DNA of 64,000 nt from Rhodophyticola porphyridii (GCF_003688285.1 NZ_RCNT01000006.1:124001-188000), one strand, 5' to 3'; numbered from the stretch's first letter, positions 46,526-56,815 are shown. Notes: generated by a model not told the origin, from the letters alone. Translations and numbers: made by a program.

Positions 46526-48097
46526 ATGGACGATATGTCTGGCACCAACCGGCCCGCAAGCGGCGCCGGGAGGCCCGATCCGGTCTCGGAGACATTACGT
46601 CTTTTCAATCATGACATTCGCGCCGCTATGTCCGATGTGATCGGCGGGCTGCGGCTTGTGGATATCGACAAGCTGCACCCGGATACCAGAGCGCAGCTGG
46701 AGCGGGTTCAGGCCGCCGGAGAGACGCTGGCGGAGCTTGTCGATGCGGCATTGATGGAGGCGGCGGGCGAAACCCTGCTGCGCCTCGACGACAGGGGTAT
46801 CGACCTGCGCGGGTATCTTACCGGGGTCGAAATGCGGTGGGCGGGCCGCGCTGCGGAGGCCGGGTGCCGTTTCCTTCTGCAAAGTGCGCCGCATTTGCCG
46901 GACCGGATAGGCATTCCGCGGATGACTCTGGACCGGATCCTGTCAAATCTGATCGGCAATGCGTTGAAACATGGCCGGGGGGGCGATGTGGATCTGCGGG
47001 TAGAGGTGACCGGCGACGGCGCGCTCCGGTTCACGATTGCCGATCAGGGACCCGGGTTTTCCCGCGCGGCGATGATCGGGCTTTTCACGCCGCATTGCGC
47101 TGTCAACCATGACAGGCCCCCCGTGTCGGGGCTGGGGCTGCGCATCGCAAAGGACATGGCCATTGGTCTTGGCGGCGATCTGGAACTGTCCGATGCGCCA
47201 ACCGGGGGCGCGGTGGTCACGCTGGATCTGCCGCCTGCGGCGTGGCAACGATCGCTGACGGCGGGGCAAACCCCCTGCGCACCGCCAGACCTGTCGGATT
47301 TGCGCATTCTGGTGGCCGAGGACAATGAGACCAATCAGTGCATCGTCCGGCAGTTGCTGAATACCATGGGTGCGGACCCGGTGATCGCCAATGACGGTAT
47401 CGAAGCGCTTGAACTGATGGATCGCCAGGAGTTTGACATCGCGTTGGTTGATATCGAGATGCCGCGCATGTCCGGCCTGGAATTCATGCGCTCGATCCGC
47501 AATCTGGACGACGGGCGCGCGGCGATGCCGCTGGTGGCGCTGACCGCCTATGTGCTGCGCGACAATCGCGAGGCGATCTATGCCGCTGGCGCGGGAGGCA
47601 TCATCGCCAAGCCGATCCGGTCGGGTGCGGCCTTTGGCCGGGCAATCCTTCGGCACACGGGCCAGGAGATGTCCGTGACCGATGTGGAGACGGTTATGTC
47701 GGCGGCAGCGGGGGGCGCCTCGGGCGAACGGGTGCCGCCGATGGATCAAGCCCAGTTCGATGCGCTGCTGACCACCGCAGGCCCGAACGGCGCGCGCGAA
47801 TTGCTGTACCATCTGCGAGAGGATCTTCACGATGTGGCCAAGGCGCTCCAGATCGCGTTTCAGGCGGGTGCGTTGCGGGATATCCGGGCGCAGACCCATA
47901 TTCTGGTCTCTCTCGCGGGAGCTGTCGGGGCAGAGCGTTTACGCCATCTGGCCGAAGCATTGAACATCGCCGCCCAACACGACCGGCGGGACGATCTGCC
48001 CGGTCTGGCGGCGGCCTGCCGGGACGATCTGCGCGATCTGATCGCCATTGTCGAAACCCGGCTTGAGGACCTGATGGGTCAGGGGGCGATCGCCTAG
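46526..48097 (+). CDS. soluble hybrid histidine kinase with receiver and HPt domains
   Basis: This 523-residue protein has no membrane segment and no recognisable sensor domain. A short tail leads to a HisKA dimerisation helix with H29 (NHDIRAAMS). The HATPase domain has an N-box at NLIGNALKHG (N145), a G1 box DQGPGFS (D173) and a G2 box GLGLRIAKDM. The receiver domain starts at LRILVAEDNETNQ with phospho-acceptor D309 (VDIEMP). The C-terminal HPt-like domain has H458 in THILVSLAGAVGA. The HPt motif lacks the lysine usual after the histidine (HxLKG). It would pass phosphate H29-D309-H458 to an unknown regulator; signal and output are not evident. Confidence 0.85.
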   Translation: MDDMSGTNRPASGAGRPDPVSETLRLFNHDIRAAMSDVIGGLRLVDIDKLHPDTRAQLERVQAAGETLAELVDAALMEAAGETLLRLDDRGIDLRGYLTGVEMRWAGRAAEAGCRFLLQSAPHLPDRIGIPRMTLDRILSNLIGNALKHGRGGDVDLRVEVTGDGALRFTIADQGPGFSRAAMIGLFTPHCAVNHDRPPVSGLGLRIAKDMAIGLGGDLELSDAPTGGAVVTLDLPPAAWQRSLTAGQTPCAPPDLSDLRILVAEDNETNQCIVRQLLNTMGADPVIANDGIEALELMDRQEFDIALVDIEMPRMSGLEFMRSIRNLDDGRAAMPLVALTAYVLRDNREAIYAAGAGGIIAKPIRSGAAFGRAILRHTGQEMSVTDVETVMSAAAGGASGERVPPMDQAQFDALLTTAGPNGARELLYHLREDLHDVAKALQIAFQAGALRDIRAQTHILVSLAGAVGAERLRHLAEALNIAAQHDRRDDLPGLAAACRDDLRDLIAIVETRLEDLMGQGAIA

Positions 48098-48161
48098 GCT
48101 TGCGCTTGGTCCCGGCGCGGCACAGACTGGGTTCGGAAACAACACTCTGGAGTCCGCTCGC

Positions 48162-48554
48162 ATGTCCCTTCTGGATGCCGCCGCCGCCGTGCGTCTGAAC
48201 GCTTACGCGCCTTATTCCGGTTTCAAGGTGGGCGCAGCCCTGCGCAGTGTCGAAGGCCGCGAGCATAGCGGCTGCAACGTGGAGAACATCGCCTATCCCG
48301 AGGGCACCTGCGCGGAGGCCGGCGCAATCGCCGCGATGGTCGCCGCCGGGGACAGCCGGATCGCCGAGGTCGCGGTAATCGCGGATAGCCCCGCGCCTGT
48401 GCCGCCCTGTGGCGGTTGCCGGCAGAAGCTGGCGGAGTTCGCCGATGGCGACGTGGTGGTGACCCTTGCCACGACCGATGGCGCGACGCTGCGCATGACG
48501 GTGGCCGAGCTGTTGCCGGGCGCGTTCAACGCCGACCATATGGACCGGGTCTAA
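48162..48554 (+). CDS. cdd: cytidine deaminase
   Basis: This 130-residue zinc enzyme deaminates cytidine and deoxycytidine. The zinc ligands lie in CAEAGAI and PCGGCRQ, and YAPYSGFKVGAAL is the conserved N-terminal block. The catalytic Glu of CAE is present. It leads the nucleoside-salvage operon, with 4 bp to deoA. Confidence 0.96.
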   Translation: MSLLDAAAAVRLNAYAPYSGFKVGAALRSVEGREHSGCNVENIAYPEGTCAEAGAIAAMVAAGDSRIAEVAVIADSPAPVPPCGGCRQKLAEFADGDVVVTLATTDGATLRMTVAELLPGAFNADHMDRV

Positions 48555-48558
48555 AGCG

Positions 48559-49866
48559 ATGGATGCACGGTCCATCCTGATCAAGGCCCGCGACGGGCTG
48601 CCTCTGACGGAAGCCGAGATCTACTGGTTTGCCGAGGGCATCGCCCAGGGGCAGGTCAGCGATATGCAGGCCGGGGCCTTTGCCATGGCGGTTTGCACCA
48701 GGGGTCTCAGCCGCGACAACCGTGTGCATCTGACCCATGGCATGCTGCAGACCGGAGAAGTGCTGAAATGGGACCTGGACGGCCCGGTTCTGGACAAGCA
48801 TTCGACCGGCGGTGTGGGGGATGCAGTGTCCTTGTTGCTGGCACCCGCGCTGGCGGTTTGCGGCGCCTATGTGCCGATGATTTCGGGCCGCGGCCTTGGC
48901 CACACGGGCGGGACGCTGGACAAGCTCGAGGCGATCCCGGGCTATCGCACGCAGGTCGGCGTGGAGGAGTTGCAGGAACTGGTGGCCGATATCGGCTGCG
49001 CGATCGTGGGGGCGTCGGGCGATATCGCCCCGGCCGACAAACGGCTTTACGGGGTTCGCGATGTCACCGGCACGGTGGAAAGCATCGACCTGATCACCGC
49101 GTCGATCCTGTCGAAGAAATTGGCCGCGGGGCTTGAGGCGCTGGTGCTGGACGTGAAGGTCGGATCGGGCGCCTTCATGGCCGATCCGGATGACGCGCTG
49201 GCGCTGGCGCAATCGCTGGTGGAAACGGCGCAAGGGGCAGGCTGCATGTGTTCGGCGCTGATCACGGATATGAGCCAGCCCGCGGCCAAGGCCGCCGGTA
49301 ACGCGCTGGAGGTGATCGAGGTGATGGAGGCGCTGACCGGATCGTCGGTCGGCACGTCGCTCCACCGCTTGACGGTGGCGCTTGGCGGCGAGGTTCTGGC
49401 CCTTGGCGGGCTGGCCGCCGATGCCGCCGATGGCGAAGGGCGGATCGCTGCGGCGCTCAGTTCGGGCCAGGCGGCGGAGCGCTTTGGCGAGATGGTCGCG
49501 GCCCTTGGTGGGCCCGCGGATTTCGTGGAACGCTGGCGCGACCGGTTGCCCGCGGCGCGGGTGATGATGGATGTGCATCCCGGCGAGCCCGGCCATGTGG
49601 CTGCGATCGACACACGCGCGCTGGGCGAAGCGGTGGTGCGTCTGGGCGGTGGGCGGCTGGTGGCGACCGATCAGCTGGATCCGGGCGTTGGCCTGTCGGA
49701 TATTGCGCCCATTGGTGCGCGTGTCGATGGCGCGCGCCCGCTGGCCCGCATCCATGCCGCAACCGAAGAGGCCGCGCGCGCGCAGGCGGGCCGCATTCGC
49801 GATGCATATGTGCTGGCGGAGCGGGCGCCGGACCCGCCGCCGCTGATCCATGAAAGGATCGGCTGA
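48559..49866 (+). CDS. deoA: thymidine phosphorylase
   Basis: This 435-residue enzyme cleaves thymidine with phosphate to thymine and deoxyribose-1-phosphate. It shows KHSTGGVGDAVSLLLAP (phosphate site), SGRGLGHTGGTLDKLEAIPG (the family signature) and DVKVGSGAFM. It sits between cdd and deoB; the deoB ATG overlaps its last base, so they are coupled. Confidence 0.96.
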   Translation: MDARSILIKARDGLPLTEAEIYWFAEGIAQGQVSDMQAGAFAMAVCTRGLSRDNRVHLTHGMLQTGEVLKWDLDGPVLDKHSTGGVGDAVSLLLAPALAVCGAYVPMISGRGLGHTGGTLDKLEAIPGYRTQVGVEELQELVADIGCAIVGASGDIAPADKRLYGVRDVTGTVESIDLITASILSKKLAAGLEALVLDVKVGSGAFMADPDDALALAQSLVETAQGAGCMCSALITDMSQPAAKAAGNALEVIEVMEALTGSSVGTSLHRLTVALGGEVLALGGLAADAADGEGRIAAALSSGQAAERFGEMVAALGGPADFVERWRDRLPAARVMMDVHPGEPGHVAAIDTRALGEAVVRLGGGRLVATDQLDPGVGLSDIAPIGARVDGARPLARIHAATEEAARAQAGRIRDAYVLAERAPDPPPLIHERIG

Positions 49867-51074
49867 TGGCGCGGGCCTTCCTGGTGGTGATGGATTCGGT
49901 CGGGATCGGCGGCGCGCCGGACGCGGACCGGTTCTTCAATGGCGACGTGGCCGATACGGGCGCCAACACTCTGGGACATATCGCAGATGCCTGCGCCGCG
50001 GGCAGGGCGGAGGAGGGGCGCAGCGGGCCGCTGAAGATGCCGGTTCTGGACGGGCTCGGCCTCGGCGCGGCGGCGCGACTGGCCAGCGATGCCGAGATGC
50101 CGGGGTTCACGGCGGAGCCTGTCGGCCTCTGGGGTGCTGCCACGGAGGTCTCTCCCGGCAAGGACACACCATCGGGCCATTGGGAACTGGCCGGGCTGCC
50201 GGTGCCCTGGGACTGGACGTACTTCCCCGACAGGTCGCCCTGTTTCCCGGATCATCTGGTGGAGGAGGTCAAGCGGATCGCGGGCGTCGAAGGCATCCTC
50301 GGTAACCGCCATGCCTCGGGCACCGTCATCATCGCGGAGGAGGGGGAACGGCACCAGAAAACCGGTTGGCCGATCTGCTACACCTCCGCCGACAGCGTTT
50401 TCCAGATCGCGGCCCATGAGGAGAGCTTCGGCCTCGATCGGCTTCTGGATCTGTGCGAACGGCTGGCGCCGCGCCTGCACGAGATGAAGGTTGGCCGTGT
50501 CATCGCGCGGCCCTTCATCGGTGATCCGGGGACCTACACGCGCACGGCCAACAGGCGTGATTACGCGATCACCCCGCCCGGGCCTACGCTTTGCGATTGG
50601 GTGCAGCAGGCGGGCGGCAAGGTCCATGCCATCGGCAAGATCAAGGATATTTTCGCCACGCGGGGCATTAACGACGTGGTCAAGGGTGAGGATCGCACGC
50701 TGATGGAACATCTGGCGCGCGCCGTTTCCGGTGCCGAAGACGGCAGCCTGACATTCGCCAATTTCGTGGAGTTCGACAGCCTTTACGGCCACCGGCGCGA
50801 CGTGTCTGGCTATGCGCGGCATCTGGAGTGGTTCGATGGCTGCCTGCCGCCGGTCCTTGCCGCTCTGCGCCCCGATGATCTGATGCTGTTCACCGCCGAT
50901 CACGGAAACGACCCGAGCTGGCCCGGGACCGATCATACCCGCGAACGCGTTCCGGTGGTTGCGGCCGGCCCCTATTCGGGGCAGATCGGGCAGGTGGCAT
51001 TCGTGGATGTGGCGGCTTCGGTCGCGGCTCATCTGGGGGTGCCGGCGCAAGGACCGGGAAAACGTTTCATATGA
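49866..51074 (+). CDS. deoB: phosphopentomutase
   Basis: This 402-residue alkaline-phosphatase-superfamily enzyme converts (deoxy)ribose-1-phosphate to the 5-phosphate. Metal-site blocks are VVMDSVGIGGAPDA, DTGANTLGHI and TADHGNDPSWPGTDHTRE. It takes the product of DeoA onward to central metabolism. The add ATG overlaps its stop by 4 bp. deoC is not in this window. Confidence 0.96.
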   Translation: MARAFLVVMDSVGIGGAPDADRFFNGDVADTGANTLGHIADACAAGRAEEGRSGPLKMPVLDGLGLGAAARLASDAEMPGFTAEPVGLWGAATEVSPGKDTPSGHWELAGLPVPWDWTYFPDRSPCFPDHLVEEVKRIAGVEGILGNRHASGTVIIAEEGERHQKTGWPICYTSADSVFQIAAHEESFGLDRLLDLCERLAPRLHEMKVGRVIARPFIGDPGTYTRTANRRDYAITPPGPTLCDWVQQAGGKVHAIGKIKDIFATRGINDVVKGEDRTLMEHLARAVSGAEDGSLTFANFVEFDSLYGHRRDVSGYARHLEWFDGCLPPVLAALRPDDLMLFTADHGNDPSWPGTDHTRERVPVVAAGPYSGQIGQVAFVDVAASVAAHLGVPAQGPGKRFI

Positions 51075-52060
51075 GTCTGGCCACGCTGCCCAAGATCGAA
51101 CTGCACCTGCATCTGGAGGGCGCGGCTCCACCTGCCTTCATTCGCGGTCTGGCCGCTGAAAAAGGCATAGATCTGCGCGATATCTTCACCGAAGACGGCG
51201 GGTATGCCTATCGGGATTTCACCCATTTTCTGAGCGTCTACGAGGCTGCGACCAGTGTGCTGACCGGCCCTGACGACTTCGCCCGGCTGACCACGGCGGT
51301 GCTGGCGGAAAGCGCGGCGCATGGCGTGATCTATACCGAGGCATTCCTGTCGCCCGATTTCTGCGGCGGTGGCGATCTGGGGGCGTGGCGCGAATATCTT
51401 GCCGCGATCCGCGAGGCGGCGGACCGGGCCGAGGCGTCCGACGGGATCGTCATGCGTGGCATCGTCACCCCGATCCGTCATTTCGGGCCTGAACGTGCCA
51501 AGCCGATTGCCCTTTGCGCCGCGGAGACCGCGGGCGAGTTTATCACCGGGTTCGGTATCGGCGGCGATGAAATGGCCGGCAAGCTGAAGGATTTCGCCTG
51601 GAGCTTCGACATGGCGCGGGAGGCGGGCCTGCGCATCACCGCCCATGCGGGCGAGTGGGGCGGCGCCGGCTCCGTCTGGGACGCGATCAACGATCTGGGT
51701 GTGGAACGGGTCGGGCATGGCGTGCAGGCGATCGAGGATCCTGCGCTGGTGGACCATCTGGCCGAAACCGGCGTGGTTCTGGAATGCTGTCCCGGGTCCA
51801 ACGTGGTTCTCGGCGTGTTTCCTTCATGGGAAAGCCATCCGATCGAAAAGCTGCGCACCCGGGGTGTGCGGGTCACCGTCTCCACCGATGATCCGCCGTT
51901 TTTCCGCACCACCATGTCCTATGAATATGGGCGTCTGGCCGATACGTTCGGTTGGGACGAGGAGATATTTGCACAGCTCACCCGAACCGCGCTGGAGGCG
52001 GCCTTCTGCGACGAGGCCACCCGCGAAACCCTGGCCAAGAAACTGGAGCCGAGCATATGA
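51071..52060 (+). CDS. add: adenosine deaminase
   Basis: This 329-residue metal-dependent TIM-barrel hydrolase deaminates adenosine to inosine. The zinc ligands are in ELHLHLEGA and TAHAGEWGG, and STDDPPFF carries the catalytic aspartates. EAFLSPDF is the substrate strand. The length fits bacterial Add (about 330), although a few such proteins are adenine deaminases. The coupled upp start overlaps its stop (ATGA). Confidence 0.93.
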   Translation: MSLATLPKIELHLHLEGAAPPAFIRGLAAEKGIDLRDIFTEDGGYAYRDFTHFLSVYEAATSVLTGPDDFARLTTAVLAESAAHGVIYTEAFLSPDFCGGGDLGAWREYLAAIREAADRAEASDGIVMRGIVTPIRHFGPERAKPIALCAAETAGEFITGFGIGGDEMAGKLKDFAWSFDMAREAGLRITAHAGEWGGAGSVWDAINDLGVERVGHGVQAIEDPALVDHLAETGVVLECCPGSNVVLGVFPSWESHPIEKLRTRGVRVTVSTDDPPFFRTTMSYEYGRLADTFGWDEEIFAQLTRTALEAAFCDEATRETLAKKLEPSI

Positions 52061-52689
52061 GCGACCATCTGAACATCGTCGAGCACCCGCTGGTGCAGCA
52101 CAAGCTGACATTGATGCGGGAAACCGGTACCTCCACGGCTGTTTTTCGGCAATTGTTGCGCGAGATCAGCTTGTTGCTGGCCTATGAGGTCACCCGCGGC
52201 CTGCCGATGATGACCCGGTCCATCGAGACGCCGCTGGAGCGGATGGATGCGCCGGTTCTGGCGGGCAAGAAACTGGCGCTGGTGTCCATTTTGCGCGCGG
52301 GCAACGGACTTCTGGACGGGATACTGGAGTTGATCCCGTCGGCGAGGGTGGGCTTTGTCGGGCTCTACCGGGATGAAGAAACGCTGCAACCGGTTCAATA
52401 CTATTTCAAGGTGCCCACGGAGCTTGAGGACCGGCTGGTGATCGCGGTCGATCCGATGCTGGCCACGGGCAATTCCTCGGCCGCGGCGATCGATCTGCTG
52501 AAGGAGGCGGGCGCCACCAATATCCGGTTCCTCTGCCTTCTGGCCGCGCCCGAAGGGGTGGCCCGGATGAAGGAGGCACATCCCGACGTGCCGATTGTGA
52601 CCGCCGCGCTGGACAGCCATCTGAATGAAAAGGGTTACATCGTTCCGGGTCTAGGGGATGCGGGTGACCGGATGTTCGGCACAAAATAA
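52057..52689 (+). CDS. upp: uracil phosphoribosyltransferase
   Basis: This 210-residue enzyme salvages uracil with PRPP to UMP. The PRPP-binding loop is [15 protein letters not shown] and the C-terminal uracil-site block is [16 protein letters not shown]. The ATG at 52057 overlaps the add stop. It closes the cdd-deoA-deoB-add-upp operon. Cytidine and uridine-derived uracil is recycled here. Confidence 0.96.
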   Translation: MSDHLNIVEHPLVQHKLTLMRETGTSTAVFRQLLREISLLLAYEVTRGLPMMTRSIETPLERMDAPVLAGKKLALVSILRAGNGLLDGILELIPSARVGFVGLYRDEETLQPVQYYFKVPTELEDRLVIAVDPMLATGNSSAAAIDLLKEAGATNIRFLCLLAAPEGVARMKEAHPDVPIVTAALDSHLNEKGYIVPGLGDAGDRMFGTK

Positions 52690-52757
52690 GCGATTTCAGT
52701 TCTTTACTTGAAAACAATCCTCCGTCACAGTTTCAGCCAAGATTCTGGGGGAATCCG

Positions 52758-54008
52758 ATGCGTGTGTTGCCAATTGCCGTTCCGGTTTGCTTTGCGTTGA
52801 CCCTTGCCCTGGGGTTTGGCCTTGCCATGCCGGGGGCCGCTCAATCCGTCTCTGACGTGGGCGGGCCGGCAGAGGTGCCGCCGACCAGCTATACCGCCAA
52901 TCAATATGTGGATAGCCGAGGCTGCGTCTTCATCCGCGCGGGCTTTGGCGGGAACACCACCTGGGTGCCCCGGGTCAGCCGGTCGCGGCAGGTGCTTTGC
53001 GGCTATACCCCCTCGCTTGACACCCGCGCGGCAGCCGCGCCCGCCGCCGCGCCACGGGCTGCGCCTGCGCCCGAGGTCGTGCGCACGGCGCCCGCGGCCA
53101 CGACCGCATCGGCCGCGCCCCGGCCCGGTACAGGCGCGACGGGGCAGGTGTTCCGGCCCGCCGGTGCGGCGAACACCGCGGGTGCATCCACCCCCAGAGC
53201 CGCACGCACCACGACGACGATCCTGCAGGAGCCCGTGGCAACGGCAGCAGCGGCAGGCCGACCGGCGCCCGCCAGCCAGACGGTGGCGACAGGATGCCCG
53301 AATTTCCCTGCCACCGATCAGCGCTACCTGCGCGGCGAGGGGGTGCGCTGCGGCCCGCAGCCCAACCATCCCGGCGGCGGCCCGGCCATCGGACAGGTGG
53401 CAGGCACCACCGCCGCGGCGGTGGTGCGGCCCGTCCAACCGGTCATTCCGCCAGGCTATCGCGCGGCCTGGGAGGATGGTCGGCTGAATCCCAATCGCGG
53501 GCCGCAAACGGCCCTTGGTGACGCCCAGATGAGTATGATCTGGACCGATGAATTGCCCCGCCGGGCGGTCGAGTGGTCCCCGAGCCAGGATGGCACCGTC
53601 TATTCCACGCCGATCCTGCGCGGGCAGAACACGCCCCGTTCCCATGCGGCCGATGATGTGATGCTGGTGCCGCGTGTGGCCCCGACCGCCTCCAGCCGCA
53701 CACCGATGACGCAGACCCGTGCGGTAAGGGCGCCCCGTGCCCCGACCGCCGCCGCGCCTGGCGCTGTCGACAGGGCGCCCGGCCACCGCTTCGTGCTGGT
53801 CGGGCGGTATGGCAGCCAGGCGGATGCGAGACTTGCCCGCGACCATCTGGCGGCGCGTGGATTGGGTGCCAGTATCGGCCTCTCCCAACGTGGCGGAGGC
53901 GCGACCTATGTGGTGTTGGCCGGCCCCTATGGCGACAGCGCCGCGCTGGACCGTGCGTTGCAGACCGCGCGTGGCGCCGGGTTCGGCGGCGCGGTCACGC
54001 GTCGCTGA
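52758..54008 (+). CDS. SPOR-domain periplasmic/outer-membrane-associated protein
   Basis: This 416-residue protein has a signal peptide (VCFALTLALGFGLAMPG, cleavage near AAQS) and a first domain with Cys residues (residues 45-90). A long Ala/Pro/Arg-rich linker follows, and then a C-terminal SPOR domain (about 338-416) with GHRFVLVGRYGSQADARLA and TYVVLAGPYGDSAAL. SPOR domains bind denuded peptidoglycan at the division septum. The function of the N-terminal part is unknown. Confidence 0.85.
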   Translation: MRVLPIAVPVCFALTLALGFGLAMPGAAQSVSDVGGPAEVPPTSYTANQYVDSRGCVFIRAGFGGNTTWVPRVSRSRQVLCGYTPSLDTRAAAAPAAAPRAAPAPEVVRTAPAATTASAAPRPGTGATGQVFRPAGAANTAGASTPRAARTTTTILQEPVATAAAAGRPAPASQTVATGCPNFPATDQRYLRGEGVRCGPQPNHPGGGPAIGQVAGTTAAAVVRPVQPVIPPGYRAAWEDGRLNPNRGPQTALGDAQMSMIWTDELPRRAVEWSPSQDGTVYSTPILRGQNTPRSHAADDVMLVPRVAPTASSRTPMTQTRAVRAPRAPTAAAPGAVDRAPGHRFVLVGRYGSQADARLARDHLAARGLGASIGLSQRGGGATYVVLAGPYGDSAALDRALQTARGAGFGGAVTRR

Positions 54009-54031
54009 GGGGCCGCGGGTTCCGGCCCGGA

Positions 54032-55048
54032 TCAGCCGCCGCAGATCTGCTGCAGTGCGACCCAGCTTTCGTCTGGCAACAGCGGTGCGCGCAGGCGGGC
54101 GCGCATCGGATCCCCCTCGATCAGCGGAAGCGTCGTTTCGCCGGACAGATCAAGCGCGAAGGCATAAGGTTCCGATGACAGCTCCGCCGCGGCGAAACGG
54201 GCCAGAAGTGCGTCGTCGGTGACGGGCTGCGGGGTGCGTGTCAGAAGCGTGGCGGCATGGGCATGGAGGTGGCGCGGGTCGATCTCGCCCGTGGTCAGCA
54301 TGCGGAATGTGGCGACCAGCCCGGCCTCCTCCAGAAGTCGGACTGCGGGGTCCTGCATCGCCCGGCGCTCATCCTCGGCCAGAAGATAGCCGGCCAGCAC
54401 CTCCGGCGTTTCGTAATCCTCCACAAGGGACCGGTTGAGAACGATGATGTCCCCCGGTAAATGGGCGCTCCCCGGCACCGACGACGGGAGCACCACCAGC
54501 CTTGGCGCGTCAGGACCAAGGGTTTCGCGCGCAAGGCCCGCCAGAGCCCGCACCCCGGCCGTGTCGCCGCAGGGGCGTCCGGCAAGCGTTGCCATTTCGG
54601 CCAGGATCTGACGTCCGAGCTCCGCCCGTTTCGCATCGGGCAGCACGGCGGCGGTCTGCCGCAGAAGCGCGCCCGGCAGCCAGAAGATCACGGCCATGAC
54701 GATCACGAAGCTGATCAGGGCGCCCAGAACCAGCCGCAGCCGGCCAGGATGGGGCCGAGACCGTTCGATCACGCCGCGCACCTTTTCAATCGCGGCGATC
54801 ATCTCGGGTTCGCTCAGTTCGAGGATCTCGTCGGCCTGGGTGTCCGGGGCGTAAAGAGCGGGCGTCTTTCCGGGGTTCAGCCGTTCGATGGCGGGCAGCG
54901 ACCAATGGGAGAGGGCGGTTTCGCTGAGCGTGGAGATCATCAGCGTCGCGTCGCCGAGAGACACCAGTACCTCACGGCGCTGGCTGTCCTCGGTTTCGCG
55001 CCAGAGGCCGGTCGCCTCCAGCCGCTGATATTCGGTAAGCACCGTCAT
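54032..55048 (-). CDS. membrane protein with degenerate M48-like peptidase domain
   Basis: This 338-residue protein has a cytoplasmic region (1-100), one membrane segment (about 106-127) and a C-terminal region resembling M48 metallopeptidases. AHLPGDIIVLNRSLVEDYET (195-214) looks like the strand-loop before the active-site helix. That helix (LAGYLLAEDER, 218-228) lacks the HExxH zinc motif, so it is probably not an active zinc protease. It is convergent with the SPOR gene. The fold call is by eye and moderate. Confidence 0.6.
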   Translation of the reverse strand: MTVLTEYQRLEATGLWRETEDSQRREVLVSLGDATLMISTLSETALSHWSLPAIERLNPGKTPALYAPDTQADEILELSEPEMIAAIEKVRGVIERSRPHPGRLRLVLGALISFVIVMAVIFWLPGALLRQTAAVLPDAKRAELGRQILAEMATLAGRPCGDTAGVRALAGLARETLGPDAPRLVVLPSSVPGSAHLPGDIIVLNRSLVEDYETPEVLAGYLLAEDERRAMQDPAVRLLEEAGLVATFRMLTTGEIDPRHLHAHAATLLTRTPQPVTDDALLARFAAAELSSEPYAFALDLSGETTLPLIEGDPMRARLRAPLLPDESWVALQQICGG

Positions 55049-55108
55049 GCCAGATCTACTGCCCGTTGTTTTGCAGGAAGGATAGCCGATGGCGAAAACC
55101 CGCTCAAC

Positions 55109-56686
55109 TTAAAGCTCGATCCGGCGCGTGACGCCGATGTTCCGCAAAAAGGCCTCCTCATGGCTGACGACAAGAAGCGCGCCGTCATAGGCCGCCAGCC
55201 CGGCCTCGATCGCGGTGATCGCGTCAAGGTCCAGATGATTGGTGGGTTCATCCAGGATCAGAAGTCGCGGCAGCCGGGTGCGGCCAAGGATGCAGGCAAG
55301 CCCGGCGCGCAGCATCTGGCCGCCGCTGAGCCTGCCCACAGGTTGCAAGGCCGCATCTCCGCGAAACAGGAACCGGGCAAGCGCCGCGCGACAGGCGTTT
55401 TCGTCGGCCTGCGGGTTCAGGGCCCGAAAGTTCTCACGCAGGGAGAGCGCGGGATCCAGCAGCGCGACATTCTGGTCCAGAAAGGCGTGATCCGGGACAA
55501 TGGCGACCGTTCCCGAATGCGGGGCCAGCGCGCCGGTCACCAGATGCAGGAGCGTTGATTTTCCCGCCCCGTTCGCACCGATCAGGGCAAGTCGTTCGGG
55601 GCCTGTGATCTGGAACGACAGATTGCGGATGACCGGTGCCGCGGGATCGAACCCGCCGGTGAGATCCTCGACGCGCAGCACCGTTTGCCCTTTCGCCAGC
55701 CCTGTCGGCGGTAGATGGACTGCCAGCGGGGTCAGGCGCTCCACGCGGGCGGTGGCCTCCGCCACGGCGGCCTCTGCGGCATCGGCCTGCTTTTCTGCCA
55801 GGCGGGCAAGCGCGCCTGCTGTCGCCTCGGCGCGGGCCTTCGCCTTGTCGGCGGCGATCTTGGGAATGCTTCCGTTGCGCCTTTTGGCCCGCCCGTAGCG
55901 GTCCTTGCGGGCTTTGCGCTCAAGGGTGGTCTGCCGCCTGCGCCCGGTCTGGGCCAGATGCCGTTGGGCGATATCCAGATCACGGGTTGCCGCGGCCAGT
56001 TCGATGTCCTTTTGCGCCCGATAGGCGCTGTAATTCCCGCCATAGGTCGCAGCGCCAAGGGGGGTCAACTCCACGATTGCGTCCATGATTTCAAGGAGAT
56101 CACGGTCATGGCTGACGATGATGGCGCCTCCGGACCAGCCCTCCAGCAGGTCCATCAGCGCCATGCGACCACCCGCATCGAGATTGTTGGTGGGTTCATC
56201 CAGAAGCAGCATGTCGGGTGCGCCAAAGGTCAGCGCGGCCAGCGCCGCACGGGTCTGCTGCCCGCCCGATAGCTGCGCCAGCGGGGTGCCGACGGGGGTC
56301 GACAGATCGAACCGGGACAGCGCCGCCGCGATCCGCGCCTCAAGCGTCCAGTCGGCATGGGCCAGTTCCGCCGTGGCCGCCATCCCGGCCTCCGCCCGGG
56401 TCAAGAGGTCAAGGGCGGCGCGTGCATCGAACAGATCGGCGATGGTCTCGCCCGGGCGCGGCTCCGTCTGCTGGGCCAGCATGGCGATGGTGCCGTCGCA
56501 GGTGATCTGGCCGGAGCGGGGCTGCAAGGCACCCTGCATCAGACGCAGAAGCGTGGTCTTGCCCACGCCGTTGCGGCCGACAAGGCCGGTGCGAACGGGC
56601 CCGAACAGCAGGTTGAGATCGGTGAAAAGAGGCTGGCCGTCAGGTGTGGACCAGGACAGGTTCGAAAGCTGGATCGTCGCAGGCAT
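55109..56686 (-). CDS. ABC-F family ATPase (second copy)
   Basis: This 525-residue soluble protein has two ATP cassettes: Walker A GRNGVGKTT and GANGAGKST; signatures LSGGQQTRA and LSGGQMLRAG; Walker [12 protein letters not shown] and [12 protein letters not shown] shorter linker rich in Lys/Arg separates them (residues 230-320). It is distinct from the 617-residue ABC-F protein at 28-30 kb and lacks the C-terminal coiled coil. It is likely a ribosome-associated translation factor; antibiotic-resistance types exist in this family but nothing here shows that role. Confidence 0.9.
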   Translation of the reverse strand: MPATIQLSNLSWSTPDGQPLFTDLNLLFGPVRTGLVGRNGVGKTTLLRLMQGALQPRSGQITCDGTIAMLAQQTEPRPGETIADLFDARAALDLLTRAEAGMAATAELAHADWTLEARIAAALSRFDLSTPVGTPLAQLSGGQQTRAALAALTFGAPDMLLLDEPTNNLDAGGRMALMDLLEGWSGGAIIVSHDRDLLEIMDAIVELTPLGAATYGGNYSAYRAQKDIELAAATRDLDIAQRHLAQTGRRRQTTLERKARKDRYGRAKRRNGSIPKIAADKAKARAEATAGALARLAEKQADAAEAAVAEATARVERLTPLAVHLPPTGLAKGQTVLRVEDLTGGFDPAAPVIRNLSFQITGPERLALIGANGAGKSTLLHLVTGALAPHSGTVAIVPDHAFLDQNVALLDPALSLRENFRALNPQADENACRAALARFLFRGDAALQPVGRLSGGQMLRAGLACILGRTRLPRLLILDEPTNHLDLDAITAIEAGLAAYDGALLVVSHEEAFLRNIGVTRRIEL

Positions 56687-56815
56687 GAGAGGTCATTTCC
56701 ACAAGGACAGAAAAACGCGTCGCGGGTGTCTTGTGGAAAGTCGTCATCGAACCGGGGCTCCTCATCTGCTTGTCCAGAGGTAGTGTGCGGCGGGCTCCGG
56801 ATCAAGCGGGAGATT

